Assembly (NCBI GenBank): GCA_024036415.1
Contig: JAMWET010001891.1
Coordinates: 186,001-250,000, forward strand
Source: Prochilodus magdalenae
Taxonomy: Eukaryota > Chordata > Actinopteri > Characiformes > Prochilodontidae
Reading direction: 5' to 3'
DNA: 64,000 nt
The position numbers and the translations under genes were made by a program. Positions 46,468 through 58,329 of the stretch are shown piece by piece (within the stretch, counting starts at the first letter, position 1; every line of letters starts with the position of its first letter). A model generated the notes under the pieces. That model worked only from the letters and a program-made list of their open reading frames with translations, did not search any database and was not told the DNA's origin.

Positions 46468-48904
46468 GTTAGAGAGTCTGACAGAGAGTCTGATAGAGAG
46501 TCTGATAGAGAGTCTAATAGAGAGTCTGATAGAGAGCCTGATAGAGAGTCTGACAGAGAGTCTAATAGAGAGTCTAATAGAGAGTCTGATAGAGAGCCTG
46601 ATAGAGAGTCTCATAGAGAGTGTGATAGAGAGTGTGGTAGAGAGTGATGGAGAGCCTGATAGAGAGCCTGATAGAGAGTCTGATAGAGAGTCTGATGGAG
46701 AGTCTGATAGAGAGTCTGATAGAGAGCCTGATAGAGAGTCTGATAAAGTGTGATAGAGAGTGTGATAGAAAGTGTGATAGAGAGCCTGATAGAGAATCTG
46801 ATAGAGAGTCTGATAGAGAGCCTGATAAGAGTGTGATAGAGAGTCTATCACACTCTCTATCAGACTTTCTATCAGACTCTCTATCACACTCTCTATCAGA
46901 CTCTCTATCACACTCTATCACATTCTTTATCAGACTCTCTATCACACTCTCTATCAGACTCTGATAGAGAGTCTGATAGAGAGCCTGATGGAGAGTCTGA
47001 TAGAGAGCCTGATAAAGAATGTGATAGAGTGTGATAGAGAGTGTGATGGAGAGTGTGATAGAGTCTCATAGAGAGTGTGATAGAGTCTCATAGAGAGTGT
47101 GATAGAGAGTGATAGAGAGTCTGATAGAGAGTCTGATAGAGAGCCTGATGGAGAGTCTGATAGAGAGCCTGATAGAGAGCCTGATAAAGAATGTGATAGA
47201 GTGTGATAGAGAGTCTGATAGAGAGTGTGATGGAGAGTGTGATAGAGAGTCTGACAGAGAGTTTGATAGAGAGCCTGATAGAGAGTGTGATGGAGAGTGT
47301 GATAGAGTCTCATAGAGAGTGTGGTAGAGAGTGATAGAGAGTCTGATAGAGAGCCTGATAGAGAGCCTGATAGAGAGCCTGATAGAGAGCCTGATAGAGA
47401 GCCTGATAGAGAGCCTGATAGAGAGTCTGATAAAGAGTGTGATAGAGAGTCTGATAGAGAGTGTGATAGAGAGTCTGATAGAGAGTTTGATAAAGAGTGT
47501 AATAGAGAGTCTGATAGAGAGTGTGATAGAGTCTGATAGAGAGTCTGATAGAAAGTCTGATAGAGAGTCTGATAGAGAGTGTGATAGAGAATGTGATAGA
47601 GAGTGTGATAGAGAGTCTGATAGAGAGTGTGATAGAGTCTGATAAAGAGTGTGATAGAGAGTCTGATAGAGAGTGTGATAGAGAGTGTGGTAGAGAGTCT
47701 GATAGAGAGTGTGATAGAGAGTGTGGTAGAGAGTCTGATAGAGAGTGTGATAGAGAGTGTGATAGAGAGTCTGATAGAGAGTGTGATAGAAAGTCTGATA
47801 GAGAGTCTGATAGAGAATGTGATAGAGTGTGGTAGACAGTGTGATAGAGAGTGTGATAGAGTCTCATAGAGAGTGTGGTAGAGAGTGATAGAGAGTCTGA
47901 TAGAGAGTCTGATAGAGAGCCTGATGGAGAGTCTGATAGCGAGTCTGATAGAGAGTCTGATAGAGAGTCTGATAGAGAGTGTGATGGAGAGTGTGATGGA
48001 GAGTGTGATGGAGAGTGTGATGGAGAGTCTGACAGAGAGTTTGATAAAGAGCCTGATGGAGAGTGTGATGGAGAGTGTGATGGAGAGTGTGATAGAGTCT
48101 CATAGAGAGTGTGGTAGAGAGTGATAGAGAGTCTGATAGAGAGTCTGATAGAGAGCCTGATAGAGAGCCTGATAGAGAGTCTGATAAAGAGTGTGATAGA
48201 GAGTCTGATAGAGAGTGTGATAGAGAGTCTGATAGAGAGTTTGATAAAGAGTGTAATAGAGAGTCTGATAGAGAGTGTGATAGAGTCTGATAGAGAGTCT
48301 GATAGAAAGTCTGATAGAGAGTCTGATAGAGAGTGTGATGGAGAGTGTGATAGAGTCTCATAGAGAGTGTGGTAGAGAGTGATAGAGAGTGTGGTAGAGA
48401 GTGATAGAAAGTCTGATAGAGAGTCTGATAGAGAGTCTGATAGAGAATGTGATAGAGAGTGTGATAGAGAGTCTGATAGAGAGTGTGATAGAGTCTGATA
48501 GAGAGTCTGATAGAGAGTCTGATAAAGAGTGTGATAGAGAGTGTGATAGAGAGTGTGATAGAGAGTGTGATAGAGAGTCTGATAGAGAGTGTGATAGAGA
48601 GTGTGATAGAGAGTCTGATAGAGAGTGTGATAGAGAGTGTGATAGAGAGTCTGATAGAGAGTGTGATAGAAAGTCTGATAGAGAGTCTGATAGAGAATGT
48701 GATAGAGTGTGGTAGACAGTGTGATAGAGAGTGTGATAGAGAGTGTGGTAGACAGTGTGATAGAGAGTGTGGTAGACAGTGTGATAGAGAGTGTGATAGA
48801 GAGTGTGATAGAGAGTGTGATAGAGAGTGATAGAGAGTGTGATAGAGAGTGTGGTAGACAGTGTGATAGAGAGTGTGATAGAGAGTCTGATAGACAGTGT
48901 GATT
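46468..48904. repeat. 12-bp GATAGAGAGTCT satellite array (2.4 kb)
   Basis: The basic unit is gatagagagtct with gt, cc and tt variants at its end. Blocks of units recur as higher-order repeats: about 160 bases at 47427-47585 reappear at 48181-48340, and the word gagtctcatagagagtgtgg marks block starts at 47308, 47858, 48093 and 48350. A block at 46846-46961 runs in the opposite orientation. Open frames in all registers (DRESDREC- and IESLIESL-like) are artefacts. Confidence 0.97.
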
Positions 48905-49254
48905 GGCGGCTGACTGTTCTGCTCCTCTCTCCGCTGGAATAAAAGCTTGCTGGGGTTTCATTATTTACAGCAAACCTTCCACTCAGGCGAGAGAAGAGAG
49001 GCTACTCGAAACACAATTATTCCACCATCTCTCACTGGATCATCAACACAGCGCGTGTGCAGCCAGAACCAAACTCACACACATACCGGCATGAATGCAC
49101 ACTTGCATATATACAGCAAAGGAACAGGGGCACACACATACGAACCGGATCATACATGGAGAAATGAACATGTATGGACACAAGTAAACATACATAGGCA
49201 CTTGGCTAAAGGTCATCCTTTACTGGCTTGCTGTAGCAGATTTAAATCCTTGGT

Positions 49255-49690
49255 GTCAGCTAATGAAGCCACACATGGACCCATCCCTCACTCCAATGCT
49301 CAGACCTGATGTGTACCTCTCTGTACCTACCACATTACACATCTTGACCTGCCATGCATTCCCTGTAGACTGGGATTTAAGACACTGCTGGTAGTCCCGT
49401 ATGACCGTACGCTTCCATACACCTGCAGATTCAGCTACTTCCTCTACACTATGGTATTTGGCCACGCCCACATGCAGTCACTCCTTTTAGCCAATCATTA
49501 ACATCTGCTCTGGAGCCATTTTCCATACTTGGAACGGGACATTCCCTGCACTGTACCACCTCTTCCCAGTCTATGGATCCCGTCACTCACACCCCACAGG
49601 TATTTATAGCCCCATCATCCTCATGCTGCTGCGCCATCTGCAGGGGCCTGACGTTACTACCACCTTCGCCACCCAAAGTGACCCGTAGAT
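49255..49690 (-). mobile_element. Tc1-like family A copy
   Basis: The minus strand encodes GVAKYHSVEEVAESAGVWKR followed by TVIRDYQQCLKSQS. The flank ctatggatcccgtcactcac is shared with 18650-18775. Confidence 0.72.
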
Positions 49691-50535
49691 GGCGTACACC
49701 TTCAAGAGCCGAGTCTCTCTTTACACTCACTTCTTTGCTAGTATGCTGAAACTGTCCTCCTTACCTCATTCTGCCTGCTCTGCCTCATTCTGACTCTCAC
49801 TCTGACCTCCCTCTGCTTCCTTATTACAACAGCACATAAACGTTATACGCACCATCACACTTGATCACACCATTACATTTTTTTAGCACCACCAAAGTGC
49901 CTTTTATCTTCTCTCCCTTCACTCATGTGGACTCAACTTGCCCACCTATCCACTCAGGTAAGCCCCATGATGGGTCAGCTTTCATTGTGTTGAAATCTCA
50001 AAGAACTCTTTTCATTTTGAGATCACAAGAAAATGAAGTCCCCAACTTGTCCCCACAAGACGTGAGTAAATGAATAGGTTCGGTCCCCACAATGTGATAT
50101 AAACCTGATCCCCCCACACGTGCAGACTGTGTTTGTCAGTTACTCAGGGGCAGCTGAGCACAGGTAATGAGAAGTGGGGGAGGCACGCATGCTCACGCTT
50201 TCATTAAAATGCTTAATGGTGCATCAACTGACGCTAGACATCTGTTCAGATGTGTTTTTAAAAAAACACACACTGGGATGAACACACACACACACACTCA
50301 CACACAGACCTCCTCCCTAATTACTCAAAGGTCTAAACAGACAGCTTGGTTCAGTATCTACAAATGCATCTCATTAATGGCTGTTTCATTTACCGCACAG
50401 AGACAAAGCCTTATTGTTTGTATCTGCCGTACTGTATCTGCAGCTTTTCTGCAGGCTGGGTCGCAGGCAGGGCAGGGCAGGGCAGGGCAGGGATGGTGAA
50501 TCCTGAATGATCAGCTTGTCCTCGACATGACCCGA
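49691..50535. other. Intron stretch with short simple repeats
   Basis: A CA run near 50282-50305 and a GGCAG run (gcagggcagggcagggcagg) near 50468-50490. No gene. Confidence 0.5.
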
Positions 50536-50802
50536 TCAGCCCACTAACCAGCCCCATATGAGGAACTCCCTGCTTTCCTGGTGTGCGCCAACATAAGGGG
50601 ATGTGATTACCAGGTTTTGCCAAATAATACAGATGCCAGGATCAAAGTTCCAGATTAGCCGTTTCATCCCACACGAGAGCGAGCCTTTGGCACATGCGTA
50701 CAGCATGCCTTCCTCCGGGCTAATGGTCACATCCTTACAAAACATTAAGACGCATGAGCAAACCTTCCCATCAGACGTCAACCAATGAGCTCCCTCAATC
50801 AT
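50536..50802 (-). other. Open 88-codon stretch, not assigned
   Basis: Includes EEGMLYACAKGSLSCGMKRL and IWNFDPGICIIWQNL, ending near a GT (ctggtaatca). The phase is wrong for direct splicing to the exon at 35604, and the acceptor is weak. It could be conserved non-coding DNA or a chance frame. Confidence 0.2.
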
Positions 50803-50906
50803 TCACTAAACAACTGATAAAGCCAAATCTGTCTGAGTCAGTAAGATAATAATTAAACAAACTTAAAAAAAAATTACTTACCATTACCAGTTGTTTACCC
50901 CGTGTT

Positions 50907-51075
50907 TAGGGGCAGTTGTGGGCTACCACACAAACCAGCCTTGTGACCGGAGAGTAGCCGATTCGATTCCCTGAACCTGACAGCAAGGCACCTAACCCCC
51001 AACTGCTCCCTGGGTACCATGGATAGGGTTGCCCACCGCTCTGTGCCCCCTGCTCCCTAAAATGGCTCTAAACTA
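50907..51075 (+). mobile_element. SINE family B copy
   Basis: ggggcagttgtgggctacca head, gattcgattccctgaacctg B-box region and tgctccctgggtaccatgga body. Confidence 0.72.
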
Positions 51076-51119
51076 ATCTTTCTAGTCAAAGAATAACTGG
51101 CCTTACCTACATTTACACA

Positions 51120-51377
51120 CAGAGGAAATCGATCCCTCCATTTAACCTATCCCTGCAGTGCTGCCCGCACACAGGCCAGTGAGAACACTTGCCCAGAGCA
51201 GTGGGCAGGTCTATCCATGGCACTCAAGAAGTTGGGTGTTAGGCTCTTTGAATAAGGGCACTTTAGTTGTGTCCTGTTGGTTTAGTGGATTGGTGACCTT
51301 TACAAGGCTGGTGACCTTTACAAGGCTGGTGACCTTTACAAGGCTGGCTACCTAACCTCGAGCCCATGACTGCTATC
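51120..51377 (-). mobile_element. SINE family B copy with internal triplication
   Basis: Opposite orientation to the neighbouring copy. The block ggtgacctttacaaggct is repeated three times in tandem at about 51293-51346, inside the region that corresponds to the tRNA-like part. Confidence 0.75.
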
Positions 51378-52339
51378 TTGAATGAATGAGAAACAATACA
51401 GACCCCATTTTTTTCTGTTACAAGGTGACATCATCTCAAAACAAGACTCTATTACTTGGCATGCCTATCATGCCCTCACACAAGGTTACACTTTGAACCA
51501 TTCTGGCAGTTAACCAATCAGAAGGAAGTATGTCAGCTGATCAATCAGACTGACTGGGGTCATCAGGAGATGGAGCTTATAGATACAGGAGAGAGAAGAT
51601 GAACACATGTACAGTATGAGAAATCTAATGTAAATCTATTTTAGTAGACTCCAAAAAATAAAATTATATTTTAAACACTGAAAATGATCATAAGTCCACT
51701 TTAAATTTCCTATGAAATAATTAATACCATATCTTCACTCATGGATTGTCTGTGATAGACTGTGGAAAAAAGTCCAACCCTAAATCAATACACTGGACGT
51801 GATAGGCATTTGGCCTCCACTATCCTTATATTGTTATTAATATGGAAAAGCAAAAACACACAGGATAGTATAAATGTTCCTGAAAATCATTTTTAATTAT
51901 TGAATTTATTTTAATTGTGCTGCAAGGTCATAGAATTCCTAGTAGTAGCAGATTTTTTTTTTCCAAATGTTCCATTTGTTTGAATCTCAATAGGTGCGTC
52001 ATCATGTAAATCAGCTTTTACATATTCATCGTCTGATTAATACTTCTCTACAGTCTCAATTATGCATACTTACAATCAGCAGCCGATGATGACGACTGAT
52101 TGCTGAGTTAACGATTAGGCGCTATGGAACGGAGTGCGACTGAATGTACATTATAACCATGAGGGTATTCTCGGCTGGGAATCAAAGTTTTCAGCTATCA
52201 AACTCTTTTCAGCACAGTGCCTGGAGAAAGTGCTGATGCATAACTTCAATTTTACCCAAAAACTTACAATGAGAAAAATCACAATGACCCCCAATTTCAT
52301 TTTGTGACATAAGAAACCTTGCCTGGCAATTGAATGAGG
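51378..52339. other. Intron stretch, nothing recognised
   Basis: AT-rich; no gene or named repeat is supported. Confidence 0.4.
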
Positions 52340-52720
52340 GAATGTCATGCTTTCCAGGGTTTCCTTTCACCTCCTGCCATAGCCCACCACTTGATGACTT
52401 CAGTATCACATATCCGCCACCACCCAATCAGATCCTGTTTTCCCATTCATCATCCCCAGAGTACTAACTACACGCACCTGCCCGAATTAGCCTGTTTGCT
52501 TATATACCCCTGGTTCTCATTCACAATTTGCGAAGTATTGCCACTCTGTAGCGTACCGAGCGGTCTCGCCATTGATCTTCCTGGTTGCTGGTTGTTTTGA
52601 CTGTTTGGTTTCCTTATCCCTTTGGTTATGTTTGCCTGAGCTTAACCGCTAACCTGCCAAATAAACCTGGCTTTGCTTTTAGCTCAGCTTGCTACACTTT
52701 AAGTTTGTTGATCATCATCT
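52340..52720 (+). mobile_element. Possible solo gypsy-type LTR
   Basis: gcttatatacccctggttct TATA-like region, then tggttgctggttgttttgac, AATAAA near 52661 and a short tail. Same general layout as 25310-25815 but a different sequence. Confidence 0.42.
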
Positions 52721-52879
52721 CACTGGATAAGTATCCAATGCATTGACTGTAGTCAAGAACACTGTACTGTCCAAGACACAGTTAGATGGACATAGGTGAA
52801 AATCCCTGGTACAGAACAGTGCACACTGGAACACTGGAATAAAATTGATAAGCATCAAATCATATCATAAAGCATTAAA

Positions 52880-53450
52880 GTATAACAGCAACATGCCAGA
52901 CCAGGAGTTGTAGAGGTTCCTAATGGTGTCCTGTGATAATCCATCCCATGCATCTTAAATATTCTCACCCAGGTAGTGCAGATTTTGCAGTAGGGGTGGA
53001 GGTGGAGGGACTCCAGGCCTTCTACAACAAACCAGCATCTTGATGCTGACTATGGTGCCTCCACACACTGATTCGTTGGTCATCTCCACCAAGACAAAAG
53101 CGGCACCCATCACTGAAGACGGCCCGGTGCCACTTTATAACAGTCTGCTGCAACACCATTGCAGTCTTTGGTGGCACTGATGTGGTGCTAAGGGCAGTCG
53201 TAGTAACAGTCTATGTGCATGTAGCCCTGCACCGTGCAGCTGTCTGCCAATGGTGCTGGCACTAACAGGATGACTCAAGTAGGGCATCACTGCTCGCTGA
53301 ATGTTTGCAGCTATGGCTGCTAGGTGAGTCAGGTTCAGTGATGAGCCCCTTGTCAAAACCCACCCACGAAGTTTCATTCCTGTCAGATGATTCCTTCTGG
53401 GTGCAGCTATCGTGCAACTATTCTTTTGGTGATGAGTGTAGATGGAATTT
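52880..53450 (-). mobile_element. Tc1-like family B copy
   Basis: Shares gaggttcctaatggtgtcct and ggtggaggtggagggactcc with the other family-B copies. The right end gtgcaactattcttttggtg matches the terminal repeat. The left end is lost. Confidence 0.72.
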
Positions 53451-53659
53451 GACCTGAAGTTCCCAGACTTTTGCCTACAGCTGTAAAAGAGCTGTATAGC
53501 CTAAGAAACAGCTAAGCGGGATGTAGCAGGCTAGCTTTCTTGTCAAGGTGACTGGCTTTGATTTAACATGAACCTCTTCATGAGGAAAGCAGACTGACAG
53601 CTACTGGCTAAGCTTCATCCGGCAGCAGGTAATAGATGAGATGATTATATAAGTGGGTG

Positions 53660-54060
53660 AATGGATGTGGAGAGACGGAAGGACATCACCAATGCTGAAA
53701 GGTCACGCTCGCGCACGTACGCGCACACAAGCGCCTGCGGTTCACTTAAGCACCTGACATTTTCCCCCGGCCCTGACACATTCCGAGGATAAAAAAGGAC
53801 AAATTTGCTTTTAAAGGCTTAGCTCTGCCTGCCTTTCTCCACCCTCAGCTGGAGGACCTTCCGAAGGGGTCGATCAGCACGTCTAACTCGCCGCAAAAGT
53901 TAAGAGAGCTGGAGGGCCTTTTGATGTCAGAGGTGATTTGATGGAGAGTGACGTTAGACATTATCTGTAATCTATTGTTATAAAGACTTCAGAGGCCCTT
54001 TTGAGAGAGGCTAGAAGTTCTCAATCACGGGCTGGAAAGAGAAAGAGACTTTTAAAAGGC
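53660..54060. other. CpG-bearing unique intron stretch
   Basis: Contains ctcgcgcacgtacgcgcaca and cgatcagcacgtctaactcg. No repeat is recognised and no exon fits. A candidate conserved non-coding or regulatory element, unproven. Confidence 0.3.
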
Positions 54061-54254
54061 TGCTGGAGGGATGGCGGCTGTATGTGGATGGCGTGCCCTC
54101 CGCGATTGCCGGGCCAGTGAGGTCAAAACTGCTATTGCTCAAACTCTTGGGCAAGAGAGATTCCTTGTATGTGCACAATTGCTTGGCCAACACAGCCAGC
54201 TTGATCTTGTATCTGATTAAAGTGTTGGTTGGTTGGTTTGTTTTGTTGGTTGGG

Positions 54255-54700
54255 AATTGTGTAAGGCTTTTATGGCTCAGGCTCCTGCAGATGGTGCTGC
54301 ATAATGATGATGGTGCTATAAATACTGGAGGGGTATAAGTAAGGGGGTTTATAAATTGGGAAGAGGTGCTACAGTGCAGGGTATATCTCGTTCCATGTGT
54401 GGGAAATGGGTCCAAAGCAGATGTTAATGATTGGCTAACACGCATTTGGGCGTGGCAAAGACCGCCACGCCCAAATGCGTGAAGGAAGTAGCTGAATCTG
54501 CAGCTGTATGGAAGCGTACGGTCATACGGGTCTACCAGCAGTGAAATCCCAGTCTACAGGAAACTCTCCTCGGAGTTGTGCCAGGGAAGGCATCCACCAA
54601 ATCTGGCCCAGCTAAGCAATCGTTGATCCCAGAGTGGCTGAACACTGATGTGGCCCACATGCAGAAACTTGCCCAGTCCATGTCATGGATAGGACTAGAG
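54255..54700 (+). mobile_element. Tc1-like family A copy with a palindromic scar
   Basis: gtccaaagcagatgttaatg, gaaggaagtagctgaatctg and atccaccaaatctggcccag match family A. The segment that in other copies reads aaaggagtgactgcatgtgg is replaced by a perfect inverted repeat at 54439-54481. Confidence 0.75.
54439..54481. repeat. Perfect 18-bp inverted repeat with 7-base loop
   Basis: cacgcatttgggcgtggc, aaagacc, then the exact reverse complement. It lies inside a family-A copy. Confidence 0.95.
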
Positions 54701-56676
54701 GTCTGCAAGGGCCTGATTCTCAATACATGCACCTGTCTGATTCACCACTAATCCAATATCTAGAGTGATTCTTGACTACCCCCATCTGCTAAACCTAGCA
54801 CCGATTTTACCCCCACCCACCTACTTTAACCGCACACCATATCCACCCACACTTTCCTACTTTGGGCTATGCATGTGGCCCTCCTCAACTAACTCCCATG
54901 TTTCCTGTTATCCAGTCCACTGGTCTAGGACGTGTCCACTGCAAATCCAATGACGCAGAGGAGCAGCCTGCGGGCACTTTGCACCTCCACATAGCCTTTC
55001 ATTGTGACAAAACAAAAGCAATGCAAAAAACAAAAAGCAGTTTGTGTATTTTTGGGCCAAGCAAAGCCATGTGTACTTGCTTAGCACACCACACAGTGAG
55101 CAATCACATCACCTCACATGAAGGTCAACAGGGCGGCAACACACCCAACCACAGCGTAGCATCTTGTCCTCACTGCTAACACTGCTACTTTGATTCAATT
55201 TTGATCCGAAAATGAATTCAAGCCAGAACAGATATTAATACTGTTCATGCTGCTTGTGATTCCTAATGTTGCTGCCCACCTGTTAGCTTCTATAAGCAAT
55301 CAATAATTGTGCAAGCCCACCAGACCAAGCCAGCCATAGTATCCACCCACACGAGCCTGGCGGTTTACCCACAATGACCACAGTGTGTCAAAATGAATCC
55401 CACCCGCATATCATTGGGCAGATCAAGCAGGACCTGTATGTGAACCCACTTTGTGCTGAACTCTAGTCGGGCTAAAGCCCTGCCTCTCCAAAATGCTAAT
55501 CATGCAAGAGGAGCCAAAACACTCTGAACAGTAGGAGCATTTTATGAATTATGAGCAGTTTTGAATGATAGACTCATTCCATAGTCAGAATCATGCCTAT
55601 ATTAGTAACCCTATATCTAGTATTTTACTTTATGGTGATAAATCTCATCAAATCAATTCAAATCACGTTTATTGACACAGCACATAAACACAGGTGTGAA
55701 GGTAATCCCAGGTGCACAGTCCCTTGAAGCACTTAACATTTATATGAGGCAATAAATATAAACACATTACTATACAGCAGTATTGCACCATTCTTCAAAT
55801 ATACGGTTTTATATTACGGTAATATAAAGTTATGAAATAATGAATAACATTTTCAGAAATCACTGCTACGGCACCCTGTGGTGAACCAAAACGTTCCAAC
55901 CCTGATTTTGCTGTATGGATATTTGAATGAAGTCAACATTACAAACACTGTTGCTGAACAGCCGAGCTCACCAAAACAATCCCCCCAAACCAGAAAGCTT
56001 CCTTAACTGTGGTGGTCTCACCCTTTTGACAGGTATAGCCAAAAGTTTAAGCAGCTTGATCTCGATATGTAGCACTGTTTAAAGGAATAGCTTCACCAAA
56101 CATGCCAACATGGCTAACGGAGAATGATAGCTGGCCGATATCAATAAGCATGCCATGTGTCATTTACATAATACACACATAATGCTAAGTATTCGCCTAG
56201 CATGAGTTGCTAAGCGACTACACAAACTTTCCTTGGAACTGTATTGATGCTCCCAGTTGCGCCAACTCATCAAAAAGCCAACGACTTTTTAATTTTTGGG
56301 TTTTTGTTATCGATCTGAACGCTCCGAATGTGTAGGTGGCACTGTTTGTGTGGCTTTGATAAATATTCAGTGGAAATAATTAGAAACTTCAACTTGTTTA
56401 TGTTCTGCCTCATTAAATGATGAACACATATTTGTCTTTTTTCACCAAACAGCAGCTGCATATTGCTCTAGAGGATGGTTTTCAAACTCGATTGCACTGC
56501 GCCAAAGAAGAGCGCAGCGCAAAGCTCTTGGCTCATTGAAATGTATTATTTCCCCCCACAAAAGGCAAAATAAGAAGTCTGTGATACAGTTTGTTCAGTT
56601 CAGTCAAGCGTTTAAAATGTCTGAATCGCCCTGTGTACTTTAAATGCCATTGTATAACATTATATTTCTTGTATTT
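54701..56676. other. Intron stretch, nothing recognised
   Basis: Two kilobases with no supported gene and no repeat I can name; the part at 54770-55160 is pyrimidine-rich. Confidence 0.4.
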
Positions 56677-56775
56677 GGTGGACGCTCTCATCCAGAGCAA
56701 CTTTCAGTCTGATGAAGGTAGCGTTAGGAGTCTTGCCCAAGGACTCTTATAGGTATATTGTAGGGTGCTAGTCCA
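56677..56775 (-). mobile_element. SINE family A fragment
   Basis: gtggacgctctcatccagag, then ggagtcttgcccaaggactc, match the tail half of family A in reverse. Confidence 0.65.
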
Positions 56776-57100
56776 AATAGCTGCACCCAGAAGGAATCAA
56801 CCTGACAGGAATGAAACATTGTGAGACATGGAGATAAACAATGAACCCTATGTGGAGGCACCATGGTCAGAGCCAAGATAAACGATTTGTTGTCATGTGT
56901 CACATGTCCAGAAGGGCTGGTGTCACTCTATCTCCAACCCTACTACACAATCTGCAGGAACTGTGTGAGAATATTTAAGATGCATGGGATGGATTATCAC
57001 ATTGGAAACTCCATGCCGAGACATCTGGCATGTTGTGATAGATATACTGAGAGACACTACTTCTCTATGTGCAGCTCAGTACATACACAGTAGCATCATT
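56776..57100 (+). mobile_element. Tc1-like family B copy, short
   Basis: The left end atagctgcacccagaaggaa is joined to caggaatgaaacattgtgag, then to tgtggaggcaccatggtcag and a C-terminal transposase remnant. Most of the centre is deleted. Confidence 0.7.
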
Positions 57101-57154
57101 TTGGTGCCCTTTACATTGTGTGAACAAAATATGATTTATGGATTATTAGAAATG

Positions 57155-57189
<35 letters not shown>

Positions 57190-57951
57190 TTAGTTTAGCA
57201 GATTATAGTAGATCACATTACTTAAAGTAAGATACTCTAATGGCAAACAATGGATATCATTCTTTATTGGTTATTAAATCTAGCCATAAATATGCAAATG
57301 TATGATTATCATGTTTAAAGTGCACTCAGCTACAAAACATTGTGTTGTATTATTGCTGTTTGATAATCAGGCCATATTGCTGCATGCAAGCTGTTGATTT
57401 TCCTGCAGATTAGTCCATAATAATCTATAAATCTCCAAAACACACATTATGTATTATAGGAAGGATCTAAATTAATATATTAAGACTGACCAAGTTATAC
57501 TTAATGATAACTTTTAAGACCCACCAGGCTTCTAATTATCAGTTTCAGAATCAGTATCCCTAATCCTAGAACTACACATGTTATAAATACTTACTTTGTT
57601 ATTCATAAATATTGTTATTGGATAGTATTCAATATTAATGAAAATCAGTCTAGTGTTGTTGGCTAGAGTTGCACAGGCTCACCAACTTGCTAACTTTACA
57701 GCTCGGTGAGGACACTATAAGCTTGATGTCAACTAGTCCCTAAAAAGATGGATGCCTCAGAGAAGAAGGAACCTGCTGAACTGGAATCCATCTCTTCAGT
57801 ATCTAGCAAATCGACCCGGGGCCCGTTTGAATGGTCGCATTACAGCCTGACTACCTACGTCTGTGTTCTAACACCGACCTATAGTCTTTCAAACAGCAGA
57901 TATTCAACATTATTACATTTTCCCTGCAACCCCCAGTGCCTATAGCCATAG
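57101..57951. other. Intron stretch with a TA microsatellite
   Basis: TA run at about 57157-57186, otherwise AT-rich unique DNA. No gene. Confidence 0.5.
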
Positions 57952-58185
57952 TGTGAAGGAAGTAGCTGAATCTGCAGGTGTATGGAAGCGTACGGTCATA
58001 CGTGTCTACCAGCGGTGGCTAAAATCCCAGTCTACAGGAAATTCTCCTTGGAATTGCGCCAGGGAAGGCATCCCCCAAATCTGATGGCTGAATATTGATG
58101 TGGCCTACGCCCAGAAACTTGTCCAATCCATGCCAAATCCAGTCACAGCTGTTATTAGTGGTTGTGGAGGGACTATACTGCAAGA
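57952..58185 (+). mobile_element. Tc1-like family A copy
   Basis: gtgtgaaggaagtagctgaa through ggcatcccccaaatctgatg and ccaatccatgccaaatccag. Left-truncated inside the helix-turn-helix. Confidence 0.72.
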
Positions 58186-58329
58186 GTGCAATACAACATA
58201 CAGCTCACCTTTGTCCATTGAGCTGTATGTTGTATTACACTCTAGTTATTCATTCCATTAATAAATACATTCTACTATAACTTATCATTTACAAAACAAA
58301 GCCCCCTTCTTGTGTAGCGAATATTAATA

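Noticed and set aside
46468..48904. CRISPR-like array because of short regular repeats
   Set aside because: Units are directly adjacent with no unique spacers, in a vertebrate intron.
47864..48961. 365-residue and other long Leu/Ser- or Asp/Arg/Glu-rich open frames
   Set aside because: Products of a 12-base tandem repeat, which keeps all frames open; no gene signals.
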